Part shown: piece by piece, positions 14,217 to 21,419 of the stretch | Layout of the letters: the number at the start of each line of letters is the position of its first letter | Position numbering within the stretch: position 1 is the first letter of the stretch | DNA from: an uncultured Flavobacteriaceae bacterium | GTDB lineage: Bacteria > Bacteroidota > Bacteroidia > Flavobacteriales > Flavobacteriaceae | NCBI GenBank assembly: GCA_937901915.1 | Contig: CALGUD010000075.1 | Span: forward strand, 1 to 29,432 | DNA: 29,432 bases | Direction: 5' to 3' | Translations under genes and position numbers: made by a program | Notes under the pieces: generated by a model | Seen by the model: only the letters and a program-made list of their open reading frames with translations | Database searches by the model: none | What the model was told of the DNA's origin: nothing

Positions 14217-14948
14217 ATGAAAAAACTAATTGCATTCCTTTTTATTCCCCTGTTCTTTTTTAGCTGCAAACCCGTTATTGTAAACCATGAAGTTAAAAAT
14301 GCAACCAACGCTGATTTAGAATTGGGCAATATAGGCTTGCCGGGCAGGAGCCTGCTCGAATATAAATTCAGGACTACCGCCATACCCCAGTTCCAGAATA
14401 AAGTCCGCATTAAAGCCCAGGCTACAAATTTCAATAAAAGTAAATTCAATACCTACCTTAAAGCATCCCACGACAATAAACTTGGGCTCGTGTATATAGA
14501 TTCACTGGAAAACAAACCGCAGTTTGCCGAACTCCACATTATTGATAAAACCGGATACATACATGCCGTTAACAATGATCCAGGAGTACTGAATTATTTA
14601 AAAAACCAACCGGACATTAAAGCAATTACTTCACTTTCCGTAGCTTTTAACAACAACCAGGTACAGGCAATCACAAATGCCGAAAGTGTATTCTTAACAT
14701 ACAGTTACGATCTTAAAAAATCCTATCTGGAAATTGTTGATAAAAACGGGGCGGTGGCCAATATTTATTTTGGGGAGAGTGTACCTTTTGCATACAGTGT
14801 ATCGGGTTTTTGCTGGCAGGAAAATACAGATAAGCAAATTGTTGTGGCCGATGTTATTGATTCGTGGGACTCCTGCCCTTCCGGGACCTATCAAAAGGCT
14901 TCCAAAGCGAAAAAAGAAGAAAAAGAAATCAATTATTTTAAATTGTAA
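14217..14948 (+). CDS. Lipoprotein of unknown function
   Basis: A 243-aa lipoprotein with the signal MKKLIAFLFIPLFFFSC (Cys 17). The mature part is rich in beta-type sequence: NADLELGNIGLPGRSLLEYKF, KLGLVYIDSLENKP, ELHIIDKTGYIHAV, and a central IKAITSLSVAFNNNQVQAI. It ends with a Cys-containing segment (SGFCWQE, SWDSCPSGTYQ) and a Lys/Glu-rich tail (KASKAKKEEKEINYF). I know no family for it. Two bases separate it from the next lipoprotein gene, so the two form an operon, and both are likely membrane-anchored partners. Confidence 0.75.
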   Translation: MKKLIAFLFIPLFFFSCKPVIVNHEVKNATNADLELGNIGLPGRSLLEYKFRTTAIPQFQNKVRIKAQATNFNKSKFNTYLKASHDNKLGLVYIDSLENKPQFAELHIIDKTGYIHAVNNDPGVLNYLKNQPDIKAITSLSVAFNNNQVQAITNAESVFLTYSYDLKKSYLEIVDKNGAVANIYFGESVPFAYSVSGFCWQENTDKQIVVADVIDSWDSCPSGTYQKASKAKKEEKEINYFKL

Positions 14949-14950
14949 AC

Positions 14951-15889
14951 ATGAAAACCGGTTATAAAAAAATAAGTATTCTGGCAGCTGTATGTACATT
15001 ACTTTTTAGTTGTGATGATATTACCGGGGTTCACGACATCTCCGAGGAAACAGTTGTAGTGGTAGCGCCTAAAAATGGAGCGGTAATACAATCCAATGTC
15101 ACTACCTTTACCTGGGAAGCTGTTGAGGATGCCGACGATTATGTGCTGCAGGTGGTTACCCCCAATTTTGAAAACGCATCACAAGTAGTGTTGGACAGTA
15201 CCATACACCGAACCTCATTTACCAAAGAATTAGTGCCGGGGAATTATGAATGGCGCATCAAAGCCATTAATAGCGGTTATGAAACCGAGTACACTGCCAA
15301 TACTTTTTCTGTATCGGAAACAGATGGCCTTGCGGGCAATACAGTCATCTTAAATACCCCCGGAAACAATTTGATCACAAACCAGACAGAGATAACATTA
15401 AGCTGGGGGAGCCTTACTGATGCCACCGAATACAGGGTACAAATACTGGACGATGGCGAAGAAATTGTATTGGAAGAAATTATTACTGAAACCACTATGG
15501 ATGTTACTTTTACCGAAGGGGACTTTACCTGGCAGGTACGTGCACAGAATGATACGGAGAGTACCTTATTCAGCAACCGGAACATTACCATCGACATAAC
15601 AGAACCTAATACACCCCAACTATCTGCCCCGGTGGATGAAGCTACAGAAAGTGCCGGCACTATTAATTTTAGCTGGACGCGCGAAGATATATCCGGCAGT
15701 GAAGAAACAGACAGTATTTATATATACACAGATGAATCGCTGGAAACACTTTTCTTAAAAGACGAAGGAAGTAGCAAAGCTTTTTCAACAGACCTTGCAG
15801 CCGATACGTACTACTGGAATGCACAAGTTTTTGACGCTGCCGGAAATGAAAGTGAGGTTTCTGAAACGTTTAGCCTGACTGTTAATTAA
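14951..15889 (+). CDS. Lipoprotein with three fibronectin-III/Ig-like repeats
   Basis: A 312-aa lipoprotein (LAAVCTLLFSCDD, lipobox LFSC) made of three beta-sandwich repeats. Each begins with a Pro and a stretch such as APKNGAVIQSNVTTFTWE, NTPGNNLITNQTEITLSWG or SAPVDEATESAGTINFSW. Each continues with an aromatic core (DDYVLQV, EYRVQIL, DSIYIYT) and closes with NYEWRIKAINSG, DFTWQVRAQND or TYYWNAQVFDAAGNES. The pattern YxWxVxAxD is that of FN3-like modules used as surface adhesion or spacer units. It is the second gene of the operon with 14217. Heptanucleotide repeats start 6 bp after its stop. Confidence 0.75.
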   Translation: MKTGYKKISILAAVCTLLFSCDDITGVHDISEETVVVVAPKNGAVIQSNVTTFTWEAVEDADDYVLQVVTPNFENASQVVLDSTIHRTSFTKELVPGNYEWRIKAINSGYETEYTANTFSVSETDGLAGNTVILNTPGNNLITNQTEITLSWGSLTDATEYRVQILDDGEEIVLEEIITETTMDVTFTEGDFTWQVRAQNDTESTLFSNRNITIDITEPNTPQLSAPVDEATESAGTINFSWTREDISGSEETDSIYIYTDESLETLFLKDEGSSKAFSTDLAADTYYWNAQVFDAAGNESEVSETFSLTVN

Positions 15890-15894
15890 GGTTA

Positions 15895-15922
15895 GATGTC
15901 GGGTGTCGGGTGTCGGGTGTAC
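15895..15922 (+). repeat. Heptanucleotide tract (GRTGTCG), forward
   Basis: GATGTCG, GGTGTCG, GGTGTCG, GGTGTAC, in strict 7-base register, immediately after the lipoprotein operon. Confidence 0.75.
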
Positions 15923-15996
15923 AAGGAAGTTAATACAAATGAATAAAATATTTAGGGAAAGTTAAATTTTAAGGTAGTTACAAACAAAAAAGGTCG

Positions 15997-16086
15997 GATG
16001 ACCGATGTCGGGTGTCGGATGACAAGGCAAAAGGTTGAAGTGAAATAAAAAATAAAAAACACCGGACATCGCGCATCGGTCACCGG
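15997..16086. repeat. Forward and reverse heptad tracts upstream of the four-helix gene
   Basis: Forward units GATGACC, GATGTCG, GGTGTCG, GATGACA (15997-16024); a spacer containing AAAAGGTTGAAGTGAAATAA; then units on the opposite strand, ACACCGG, ACATCGC, GCATCGG, TCACCGG (16059-16086). The forward and reverse tracts can pair into a long imperfect hairpin. The same layout recurs after the gene. Confidence 0.7.
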
Positions 16087-16101
16087 ACAAGAAAGCGATA
16101 A

Positions 16102-16455
16102 ATGAAATTTAAGTTTGAAGATTTAATTATTTGGCTGAAGGCAATGGATTTTGCAGAAGAACTAAATGCAGTAACGACAAAGTTTCCTAAAGCCGAAATG
16201 TATAATCTTACATCTCAAATGATGAGAGCTATAGATTCTGTAGCACTAAATATTTCAGAAGGTTCAATTGGACAATCCAATCCCGAGTTTAAAAAATTTA
16301 TGGGATATGCAATAAGATCATTGGCGGAAGTAGTTACATGCCTACATAAAAGCAGGAGAAGAAATTATATTACAGAACAGGAATTTGAAAAACACTATGC
16401 CGATAGTTTTGAATTAATGAACAGGATGATAGCCTTTAGAAAAAAGATAAATTAA
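16102..16455 (+). CDS. Four-helix bundle protein (S23 / 23S rRNA intervening-sequence family)
   Basis: A complete 117-aa all-helical protein of the four-helix-bundle/S23 family. It has the typical FKFEDLIIWLKAMDFAEEL start, FPKAEMYNLTSQMMRAIDSVALNISEGS in the second and third helices, NPEFKKFMGYAIRSLAEVVTCLHKSRRRNYI, and a C-terminal helix ending in RMIAFRKKIN. Members were first seen inside 23S rRNA intervening sequences, and a relative (Avd) binds the reverse transcriptase of diversity-generating retroelements. Here there is neither rRNA nor reverse transcriptase: the gene stands alone between two arrays of heptanucleotide repeats, with almost no other DNA. Its function is unknown. No -7 box stands out. 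Confidence 0.88.
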   Translation: MKFKFEDLIIWLKAMDFAEELNAVTTKFPKAEMYNLTSQMMRAIDSVALNISEGSIGQSNPEFKKFMGYAIRSLAEVVTCLHKSRRRNYITEQEFEKHYADSFELMNRMIAFRKKIN

Positions 16456-16460
16456 TGTTG

Positions 16461-16548
16461 GATGCCCGATGCTGGGTGTCGGGTGTCGGGTGTCGGGTGT
16501 GAAAAGTTGAAAAAAGGTCGGATGTCCGGTGACGGGTGGCAGATGTAA
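16461..16548 (+). repeat. Heptanucleotide tracts after the four-helix gene, forward
   Basis: GATGCCC, GATGCTG, three GGTGTCG units and GGTGTGA (16461-16502), a short AAAAGTTGAAAAAAGG spacer, then GATGTCC, GGTGACG, GGTGGCA, GATGTAA (16521-16548). AAAAGGTTGAAATGAAATAA follows directly, repeating the spacer seen upstream of the gene. Confidence 0.75.
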
Positions 16549-16613
16549 AAGGTTGAAATGAAATAAAAACATCGATCCTATATCAAACAAAACTGGTTAT
16601 CTGACATCGAACA

Positions 16614-16816
16614 ACATCGGTCATCGGTCATCCGACACCGGATAAAAAAGAAAGACGGATGCTTGATGATAGCTTTAGAATGCATAAAGATTAAATAAAA
16701 ACGAATAACAAACCCCGGTCATCGGACACCAAGCATCAAACAACACCGGACACCGGTCATCCGGCATCAGACAACAAAAAACACCGGACATCAGACATCG
16801 GACATCAGACACAACT
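16614..16816 (-). repeat. Heptanucleotide tracts, reverse, up to the secretion operon
   Basis: ACATCGG, TCATCGG, TCATCCG, ACACCGG (16614-16641). Then CCCCGGT, CATCGGA, CACCAAG, CATCAAA (16713-16740), CACCGGA, CACCGGT, CATCCGG, CATCAGA (16744-16771) and CACCGGA, CATCAGA, CATCGGA, CATCAGA, CACAACT (16782-16816). The consensus CAYCGGA is the opposite strand of the forward units. The last unit ends 5 bp before the ATG at 16822, so the tract occupies the promoter and leader region of that operon. Confidence 0.75.
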
Positions 16817-16821
16817 GAACC

Positions 16822-17283
16822 ATGAAAAACAAAAGAAACACCTATATCCTGTTAGTTGCTGTACTCATTATCTGGGGGCTTATCGCCTATAAAATAATTA
16901 GCTCCCTCAGTTCTAATGATGTAGTTGTACCTCAACAAAATTCGGAAGTTTCTTTTAATCCGAAACCTATAAAAGAGACTGATACTTTTAGTATTAAAGC
17001 CGATTACAGGGATCCGTTTCTGGGTACGATTCAAAAACCTAAAACAGTTTCAAAGCCAAGAGTGGTTAAGCCGCAGGAAATCGAAATACCCATTAGCTAT
17101 TCCGGGATGGTCAGAGATCAAAACACCAATGAGAGCATATTTTTTGTGCATATCAATAACAGGCAGCATTTAATGAAAATAAATAATGTAGTTGACAGTG
17201 TGAAGCTTGTTAAGGGTAACGAAAAAGAAATTACTGTAAACTACAACAAAAAAAGCAAAACCATAAAATTAAACCCACAGTGA
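16822..17283 (+). CDS. GspC/PilP-like inner-membrane protein
   Basis: A 153-aa protein with one N-terminal TM helix (TYILLVAVLIIWGLIAYKII), a linker rich in Pro, Lys and Val (QKPKTVSKPRVVKPQEIEIP) and a small beta domain ISYSGMVRDQNTNESIFFVHINNRQHLMKINN. The element DYRDPFLG is the RDPF motif shared by GspC and PilP proteins, and the C-terminal fold resembles the GspC homology region, which links inner-membrane assembly to the outer-membrane secretin. It is the first gene of a five-gene operon, and its stop TGA overlaps the next start as GTGA. The 5' region consists of heptanucleotide repeats. Confidence 0.6.
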   Translation: MKNKRNTYILLVAVLIIWGLIAYKIISSLSSNDVVVPQQNSEVSFNPKPIKETDTFSIKADYRDPFLGTIQKPKTVSKPRVVKPQEIEIPISYSGMVRDQNTNESIFFVHINNRQHLMKINNVVDSVKLVKGNEKEITVNYNKKSKTIKLNPQ

Positions 17284-18563
17284 AGATTTTTGCCAAAATA
17301 CAAGCCGGGTCACTCCAATTTGTTGTCTTTATTGGCGTAGTCGTTGCCCTTTTACTGGGTTCATTCTTAACGTTGGTTCACATTCATAATTTATTTGGCA
17401 AACAAACAGATGTAACCATCCAGACTGTAAAACATGCGGACATCGGCATTGCATATGCACTTCAAAATACGATCAGGGAAAATGATTCCGTTACAATTCC
17501 GTTTTTAAGTGAAGGGGATAAAAGTATTAAGGTATCAAAAAGTGAATGGGGTGTATTTGAGAAAGTAAGTGTGGTTTCCAAAAATAAAAACAAGAGCTTT
17601 ATAAAAACTGCTTTAGCAGGCGGGCAATATCCTGCAAAAGAACGTCCGGCCTTATATTTGGTAGATGACAACCGGCCGTTGGTCGTAGTTGGAAATACCA
17701 AAATTGAAGGGCTGGCCTATGTGCCAAAACAAGGAGTGCGCTCCGGTAACATTTCGGGCACCTCCTACTTTTCCAAAACTTTTATTTATGGGGAATCCCG
17801 GGTAAGCAAAAACATATTACCGGAACTGTCCCCCGAAGTAAAAAAATCCATAGAAATACTCTCACAGCCCAATTTTAAACCGGGTAACAATGAACTGTTA
17901 AAGTATAAACCGAAATCTGTATTTAAGAATTCGTTTCAAAACCCGGTACAGTATGTTTTTCATGCCGGAACATTGGATTTATCAGCCTCAACCCTTATCG
18001 GGAATATCATTGTGCAGAGTACGGAAAAAATTATTGTTGATCCGTCATCAATACTAAAAGACGTTATTTTATCGGCACCAGAAATTGAGATCAGGAGTGG
18101 TTCTACAGGAAATTTTCAGGCAATCGCTTCAAAAAAAATAGAAGTTGGCAGCAATTGTAATATACAGTATCCGTCGGCCCTGATTCTGAATGATCAATCC
18201 GCTCCCAACATTGAAACCAATTTTCAGCAGCAAAATGTAAACCAGGTTCAAATAGGAAAGGGAACTATCTTTAAGGGGATAGTTATTTCTTTGGGAAAGG
18301 ATAATACTATGAATTTCAATCCGCAGATTGTAATTGAAGAAAATGCACAGGTATTCGGTGAAGTATATTGCGACCAAAGTTTAGAGCTTAAAGGAACAGT
18401 TAACGGTTCCGTTTTTACATCCAAATTCATTGCAAAACAATTCGGTTCCGTATATCAAAACCATATTTATCACGGTAAAATATTAAATAGTGAATTACCG
18501 GTAGAGTACGTCGGACTCAACATGGAAACCAGGGTCAAAAAAGTAGTAAAATGGGTGTATTAA
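17280..18563 (+). CDS. Membrane-anchored beta-helical protein of a pilus/secretion operon
   Basis: A 427-aa protein with a GTG start overlapping the previous stop. An N-terminal TM helix (LQFVVFIGVVVALLLGSFLT) is preceded by a short basic stretch, like PilX/PilW-type minor-pilin anchors but without a prepilin cleavage motif. Residues about 210-400 carry repeated short strands of bactofilin/beta-helix type: LDLSASTLIGNIIVQS, TEKIIVDPSSILKDVILS, IEIRSGSTGNFQAIAS, VGSNCNIQYPSALIL, then GTIFKGIVISLG, IVIEENAQVFGEVYCD and LELKGTVNGSVFTSKFIA. Such a fold suggests a scaffold or a polymerising element. It overlaps the following pseudopilin gene by 13 nt. No catalytic motif is seen. Confidence 0.65.
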   Translation: MKIFAKIQAGSLQFVVFIGVVVALLLGSFLTLVHIHNLFGKQTDVTIQTVKHADIGIAYALQNTIRENDSVTIPFLSEGDKSIKVSKSEWGVFEKVSVVSKNKNKSFIKTALAGGQYPAKERPALYLVDDNRPLVVVGNTKIEGLAYVPKQGVRSGNISGTSYFSKTFIYGESRVSKNILPELSPEVKKSIEILSQPNFKPGNNELLKYKPKSVFKNSFQNPVQYVFHAGTLDLSASTLIGNIIVQSTEKIIVDPSSILKDVILSAPEIEIRSGSTGNFQAIASKKIEVGSNCNIQYPSALILNDQSAPNIETNFQQQNVNQVQIGKGTIFKGIVISLGKDNTMNFNPQIVIEENAQVFGEVYCDQSLELKGTVNGSVFTSKFIAKQFGSVYQNHIYHGKILNSELPVEYVGLNMETRVKKVVKWVY

Positions 18564-18892
18564 AAAAAATAAAAGCCTCTACCCTCATGGAAACTTTAGT
18601 TGCCACTGTACTTATTGTGATCATTTTTATGATTTCCAGCATGGTGTTGAATAATTTATTTTTAAACAGCATGAAATTCAACACCCAAAAAATTGAAACT
18701 GAACTGAACCTCCTTGAGTATGATATTCAATCCGGCAACATAAAATTCCCTTATAATACCGATTTTGATAATTGGCAAGTGTCCGCTGCTAAGGTGACCG
18801 AACAAAACCTGTCAACTATCGCCATTGAAGCGAAGCATACGGAAACTCAGAAAACTTTAAAAAGAACCATCACCATTGAAGATAAACAATAA
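18551..18892 (+). CDS. Type II/IV pseudopilin, first copy
   Basis: A 113-aa protein with a prepilin N-terminus: the short basic leader VLKKIKA, then the cleavage site before STLMETLVATV, with Glu at mature position 5, and a hydrophobic helix VLIVIIFMISSMVLNNLF. The soluble part is short (IETELNLLEYDIQSGNIKFP to IEDKQ). Prepilin peptidase would cut after Ala and methylate the new N-terminus. It resembles GspI-type minor pseudopilins. It overlaps the upstream gene by 13 nt and the downstream gene by 17 nt. The peptidase itself is not in the window. Confidence 0.8.
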   Translation: MGVLKKIKASTLMETLVATVLIVIIFMISSMVLNNLFLNSMKFNTQKIETELNLLEYDIQSGNIKFPYNTDFDNWQVSAAKVTEQNLSTIAIEAKHTETQKTLKRTITIEDKQ

Positions 18893-19334
18893 AATACAAG
18901 CTTTTACATTAAGTGAAATGATGGTAGCCATTGTTATTACTTTACTGGTTGTGGGCATGGCTTTTTCGGTTTTAAGCCTTGTTCAGAGGCACATGAACGG
19001 TATTTCTTATAATTTAAATAATGCTACACGCCTGGATATATTGGAACAGGCACTGTGGATAGACTTTAACCGGTTCGAAAAAGTACAATACAAGAACGAT
19101 GAGCTTGTGTTTAAAAATGAAATAGATTCCATAACCTATAAAATACAAAATGAAAAGATTATAAGAACTATAGATACTTTTGATATTCAGCTTCAGGATT
19201 TTGAACTGCTGCTTGATGGAAAGAAGGTGAATTCCGGTTTTCTTAATGCTGTTAAATTAGTAACCGGTAAGGAATCTCAGGATAAAATCCTCTTTATTTA
19301 CAAAAAAAATGATGCAACCCTATATATGAATTAA
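18876..19334 (+). CDS. Type II/IV pseudopilin, second copy
   Basis: A 152-aa prepilin-like protein: leader KINNKIQA, cleavage before FTLSEMMVAIVITLL, with Glu at +5, then the hydrophobic helix VVGMAFSVLSLVQ. The rest (LDILEQALWIDFNRFEKVQYKN, IRTIDTFDIQLQDFELLLDGKKV) resembles the GspJ/PulJ minor-pseudopilin body. The start appears to be TTG at 18876, 17 nt inside the previous gene; no ATG is available before the mature sequence. It overlaps the next gene by 1 nt (TAATG), so the pseudopilins and GspF are translationally coupled. Confidence 0.8.
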   Translation: MKINNKIQAFTLSEMMVAIVITLLVVGMAFSVLSLVQRHMNGISYNLNNATRLDILEQALWIDFNRFEKVQYKNDELVFKNEIDSITYKIQNEKIIRTIDTFDIQLQDFELLLDGKKVNSGFLNAVKLVTGKESQDKILFIYKKNDATLYMN

Positions 19335-20470
19335 TGGCTTTTAACCTTGAGAACATATCAAAACCTGAAAAAGGGGCCGGAGAGTCTCAAAGTGACTTAT
19401 CGTCTTTATTAAAAAAGGAGATCACTTTTTTCGGAAAATCTTTTTCTAATAAGAAGAAAGAAGATTTTTATACGGAATTGAGTGTTTTGCTAAAAGCCGG
19501 TATTGCCCTGAAAGATGCTTTGGTGTTGCTGGCTGAAAATCAAAAAAACAAGAATTTAAATTCTTTTATAAATGGTATTGCCGGGGAGATTGTACATGGT
19601 AAAAGTTTTTCAGAAACTACAGAAAATAAAAACGAGTTTACCGAATATGAATTTTATTCATTAAAAATCGGCGAAGAAACCGGTACTTTAGGTAAAGTTG
19701 CTGAGCAACTAGGCCAATTCTATTCCCGTAAAAATGAACAGCGTAGAAACCTTATTTCTGCACTCACCTACCCTGTTATTATTTTAGTTACCGCCATACT
19801 TATTGTGGGTTTTATGCTCCGGTATGTAGTACCTATGTTCCAGGATATTTTTAAACAGAATAATGTAGAACTGCCCGGGGTAACCGAATTTATAATTAAT
19901 CTTGCGGATCTTATGAAAGGCTACGGATGGCTCCTGCTTATTTTATTGCTGGTCCCGGTAATATTCAGAAAAACCTTTGCAAAAAAGGTGTGGTATAAAA
20001 AATTTAAAGGAAATTTACTGTTGAAAATGCCCGTTATAGGCCCCTTTGTTAAGAATGTATATATGGCCCAGTTTACACAGGCAGTTTCCCTTTTAACTAC
20101 CTCAAAAGTACCAATTGTAAACAGTATACAACTGGTAAAAAAGATGATTGACTTTTACCCGTTGCAGGAAGCCTTGAACGATGTGGAACAGAATGTGCTC
20201 AAAGGCCATAGTTTAAGTGACAGCATGAAAAAAACACGGTTGTTTGACAACAAAATGATCTCTCTGGTAAAAGTAGCCGAAGAAACCAACCAAACCGAAT
20301 TCATTTTTGAACGGTTAAATGACCAGTACAATATTGAAGTACAACAAAAATCCAAAATGCTATCCACAATTATGGAACCCCTGATTATTGTTTTTGTGGG
20401 AATAATAGTTGGCGTAATTTTAATAGCTATGTACTTGCCGATGTTTAAATTGAGTAATGTACTGGGGTAA
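19334..20470 (+). CDS. gspF: Type II secretion inner-membrane protein F
   Basis: A 378-aa polytopic platform protein with two T2SSF domains. The first begins at DFYTELSVLLKAGIALKDALVLLAE and ends before TM1 (ISALTYPVIILVTAILIVGF). TM2 is YGWLLLILLLVPVIF. The second domain includes YMAQFTQAVSLLTTSKVPIVNSIQLV, and the last TM helix is IMEPLIIVFVGIIVGVILIAMYLP. The GxxL pattern in KIGEETGTLGKVAEQL and its pair VKVAEETNQTEFIFERL are diagnostic. GspF binds the assembly ATPase and helps pull pseudopilins out of the membrane. It is the last gene of the operon. The usual GspE, GspD and major pseudopilin GspG are not in the window and may lie elsewhere. Confidence 0.92.
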   Translation: MAFNLENISKPEKGAGESQSDLSSLLKKEITFFGKSFSNKKKEDFYTELSVLLKAGIALKDALVLLAENQKNKNLNSFINGIAGEIVHGKSFSETTENKNEFTEYEFYSLKIGEETGTLGKVAEQLGQFYSRKNEQRRNLISALTYPVIILVTAILIVGFMLRYVVPMFQDIFKQNNVELPGVTEFIINLADLMKGYGWLLLILLLVPVIFRKTFAKKVWYKKFKGNLLLKMPVIGPFVKNVYMAQFTQAVSLLTTSKVPIVNSIQLVKKMIDFYPLQEALNDVEQNVLKGHSLSDSMKKTRLFDNKMISLVKVAEETNQTEFIFERLNDQYNIEVQQKSKMLSTIMEPLIIVFVGIIVGVILIAMYLPMFKLSNVLG

Positions 20471-20596
20471 AAGTTTTCTCTTTATTCTTCATGAACTCCA
20501 CTTCAGAAACCCTGTAGTTTATTAAACTCCTTTATTCGATTTAAGAACTCGGTTTTTTTTCAGAAGCTTGACTGTAACATATTTTTTACTTATTTC

Positions 20597-20832
20597 CTTT
20601 CTTTTGCTCACCCAAAAGTAAGAAATCGAGCTTGCGAGATTCACGAGCACCTTTTATTAAATTAAAACTGCGAGTAAACAAAGAAAACGGCGCCTTATCT
20701 GAGGAATTTTTTGACTTTCAGTCAAAAACCGTTAGAAAACCCCGAAGCGTCGGGGCGCGTCATCACGCTTTTGCGTGATTTCTGAATCTCGTCCCGAATG
20801 GTCGGGATTTTCTAACTATTCTGCAGATAAGG
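20597..20832. repeat. Nested multi-hairpin element
   Basis: An outer stem CCTTATCTG/CAGATAAGG (20693-20701 with 20824-20832) and a middle stem GTTAGAAAA/TTTTCTAAC (20731-20739 with 20808-20816) enclose CCCCGA/TCGGGG (20740-20755), ATCACGC/GCGTGAT (20762-20779) and TCCCGA/TCGGGA (20792-20807). TTTTTGACT/AGTCAAAAA (20708-20728) lies between the two outer stems. A separate CTTTTG/CAAAAG hairpin is at 20601-20618. The arrangement is that of a folded multibranch structure. It may be a dispersed repeat or an RNA. Confidence 0.55.
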
Positions 20833-20932
20833 ATTTTTACCAACACACCATCTAGCTATTTATCTATTACATCCACTATGCTGTAATTATAAATCAATTC
20901 TAATAGTAAACTGACACTAAAATAAAAAGTCC

Positions 20933-20967
20933 AAAAAACACATGGTTTAAATCCAGGTGTTTTTTTT
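20933..20967. terminator. Bidirectional-looking terminator
   Basis: AAAAAACAC (20933-20941) pairs with GTGTTTTTT (20957-20965), with TGG/CCA inside around the loop TTTAAAT and one A-G mismatch. The A-run and T-run on the two sides make it terminator-like in both directions. Confidence 0.6.
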
Positions 20968-21141
20968 GCTCCCGGAAGCCGCATAAAATATAGGTTTTTG
21001 GAAGTAATCCATGAATATTGTAGCTTAAATAAACATATTAAAAAAAATGATTAAGGGTTTCAATATTTTACGGCCGGAAACATTCTTTACATTTTTGCAG
21101 GTATGGTTTTAAATTATTTTTTAACTATAAAACTTACTACG

Positions 21142-21201
21142 ATGATTATTACACTTCTAAAAATTTTACTAACAATTATTTTATCTATAATTTTAGGATA
21201 A
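21142..21201 (+). CDS. Candidate 19-aa hydrophobic micropeptide
   Basis: ATG at 21142 opens a 19-codon frame, MIITLLKILLTIILSIILG, ending in TAA at 21199-21201. Thirteen of nineteen residues are Ile or Leu, so it could be a membrane peptide or a leader peptide. It is followed by a perfect hairpin (21224-21250) with a short T run, then the 50-aa gene. A -33/-7-like pair (TTTTG at 21093-21097, TATTTTTT at 21115-21122, 17-nt spacing) lies upstream. No homology can be judged at this length, and the region is AT-rich, so chance is a real possibility. Confidence 0.3.
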   Translation: MIITLLKILLTIILSIILG

Positions 21202-21223
21202 ACAAACAACATAGGCCTATAGT

Positions 21224-21253
21224 AAGGCTGATGTTAACCGCATCAGCCTTTTC
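21224..21253 (+). terminator. Terminator/attenuator-like hairpin
   Basis: AAGGCTGATG (21224-21233) and CATCAGCCTT (21241-21250) form a perfect 10-bp stem with a 7-nt loop, followed by TTC within T-rich DNA. It lies between the micro-ORF and the 50-aa gene, 16 bp before the latter's ATG, so it could act as a terminator for the first and an attenuator for the second. The small palindrome ATAGGCCTAT lies at 21211-21220. Confidence 0.6.
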
Positions 21254-21266
21254 AAAAATTTAAACA

Positions 21267-21419
21267 ATGAAAAAAACATTTTTTAAACTCCTGGCAAAAT
21301 TGAATAAGGCATTGCTGCCCTCATATTCAAAAAAGCGTTTGGACCTGGCAAAGGCTACAAAACTGCAAATGGCTGTTATTGGCTGGCGGTGGTATGTTAC
21401 TAAAAATGTTTTGGATTGA
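21267..21419 (+). CDS. Small conserved flavobacterial protein of 50 aa
   Basis: ATG at 21267 to TGA at 21417-21419 encodes 50 residues: a basic, amphipathic N-terminus (MKKTFFKLLAKLNKALLPSY), SKKRLDLAKATKLQMA and the Trp-rich end VIGWRWYVTKNVLD. I recall this pattern from flavobacterial genomes, where it is often a hypothetical protein and sometimes annotated, doubtfully, as SsrA-binding. It has no SmpB fold (too short). The high content of Lys and the GWRWYV box suggest a membrane- or nucleic-acid-associated peptide, but the function is unknown. It follows a hairpin and is the only clearly coding sequence in 20471-22097. Confidence 0.65.
   Translation: MKKTFFKLLAKLNKALLPSYSKKRLDLAKATKLQMAVIGWRWYVTKNVLD

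Noticed and set aside
16102..16455. Diversity-generating retroelement (Avd-like protein)
   Set aside because: No reverse transcriptase and no template/variable repeat pair is visible nearby; the protein alone fits the general S23 family.
15895..16816. CRISPR array
   Set aside because: The units are 7 bases, tandem and degenerate, with no 25-40 bp repeats separated by unique spacers and no cas genes.
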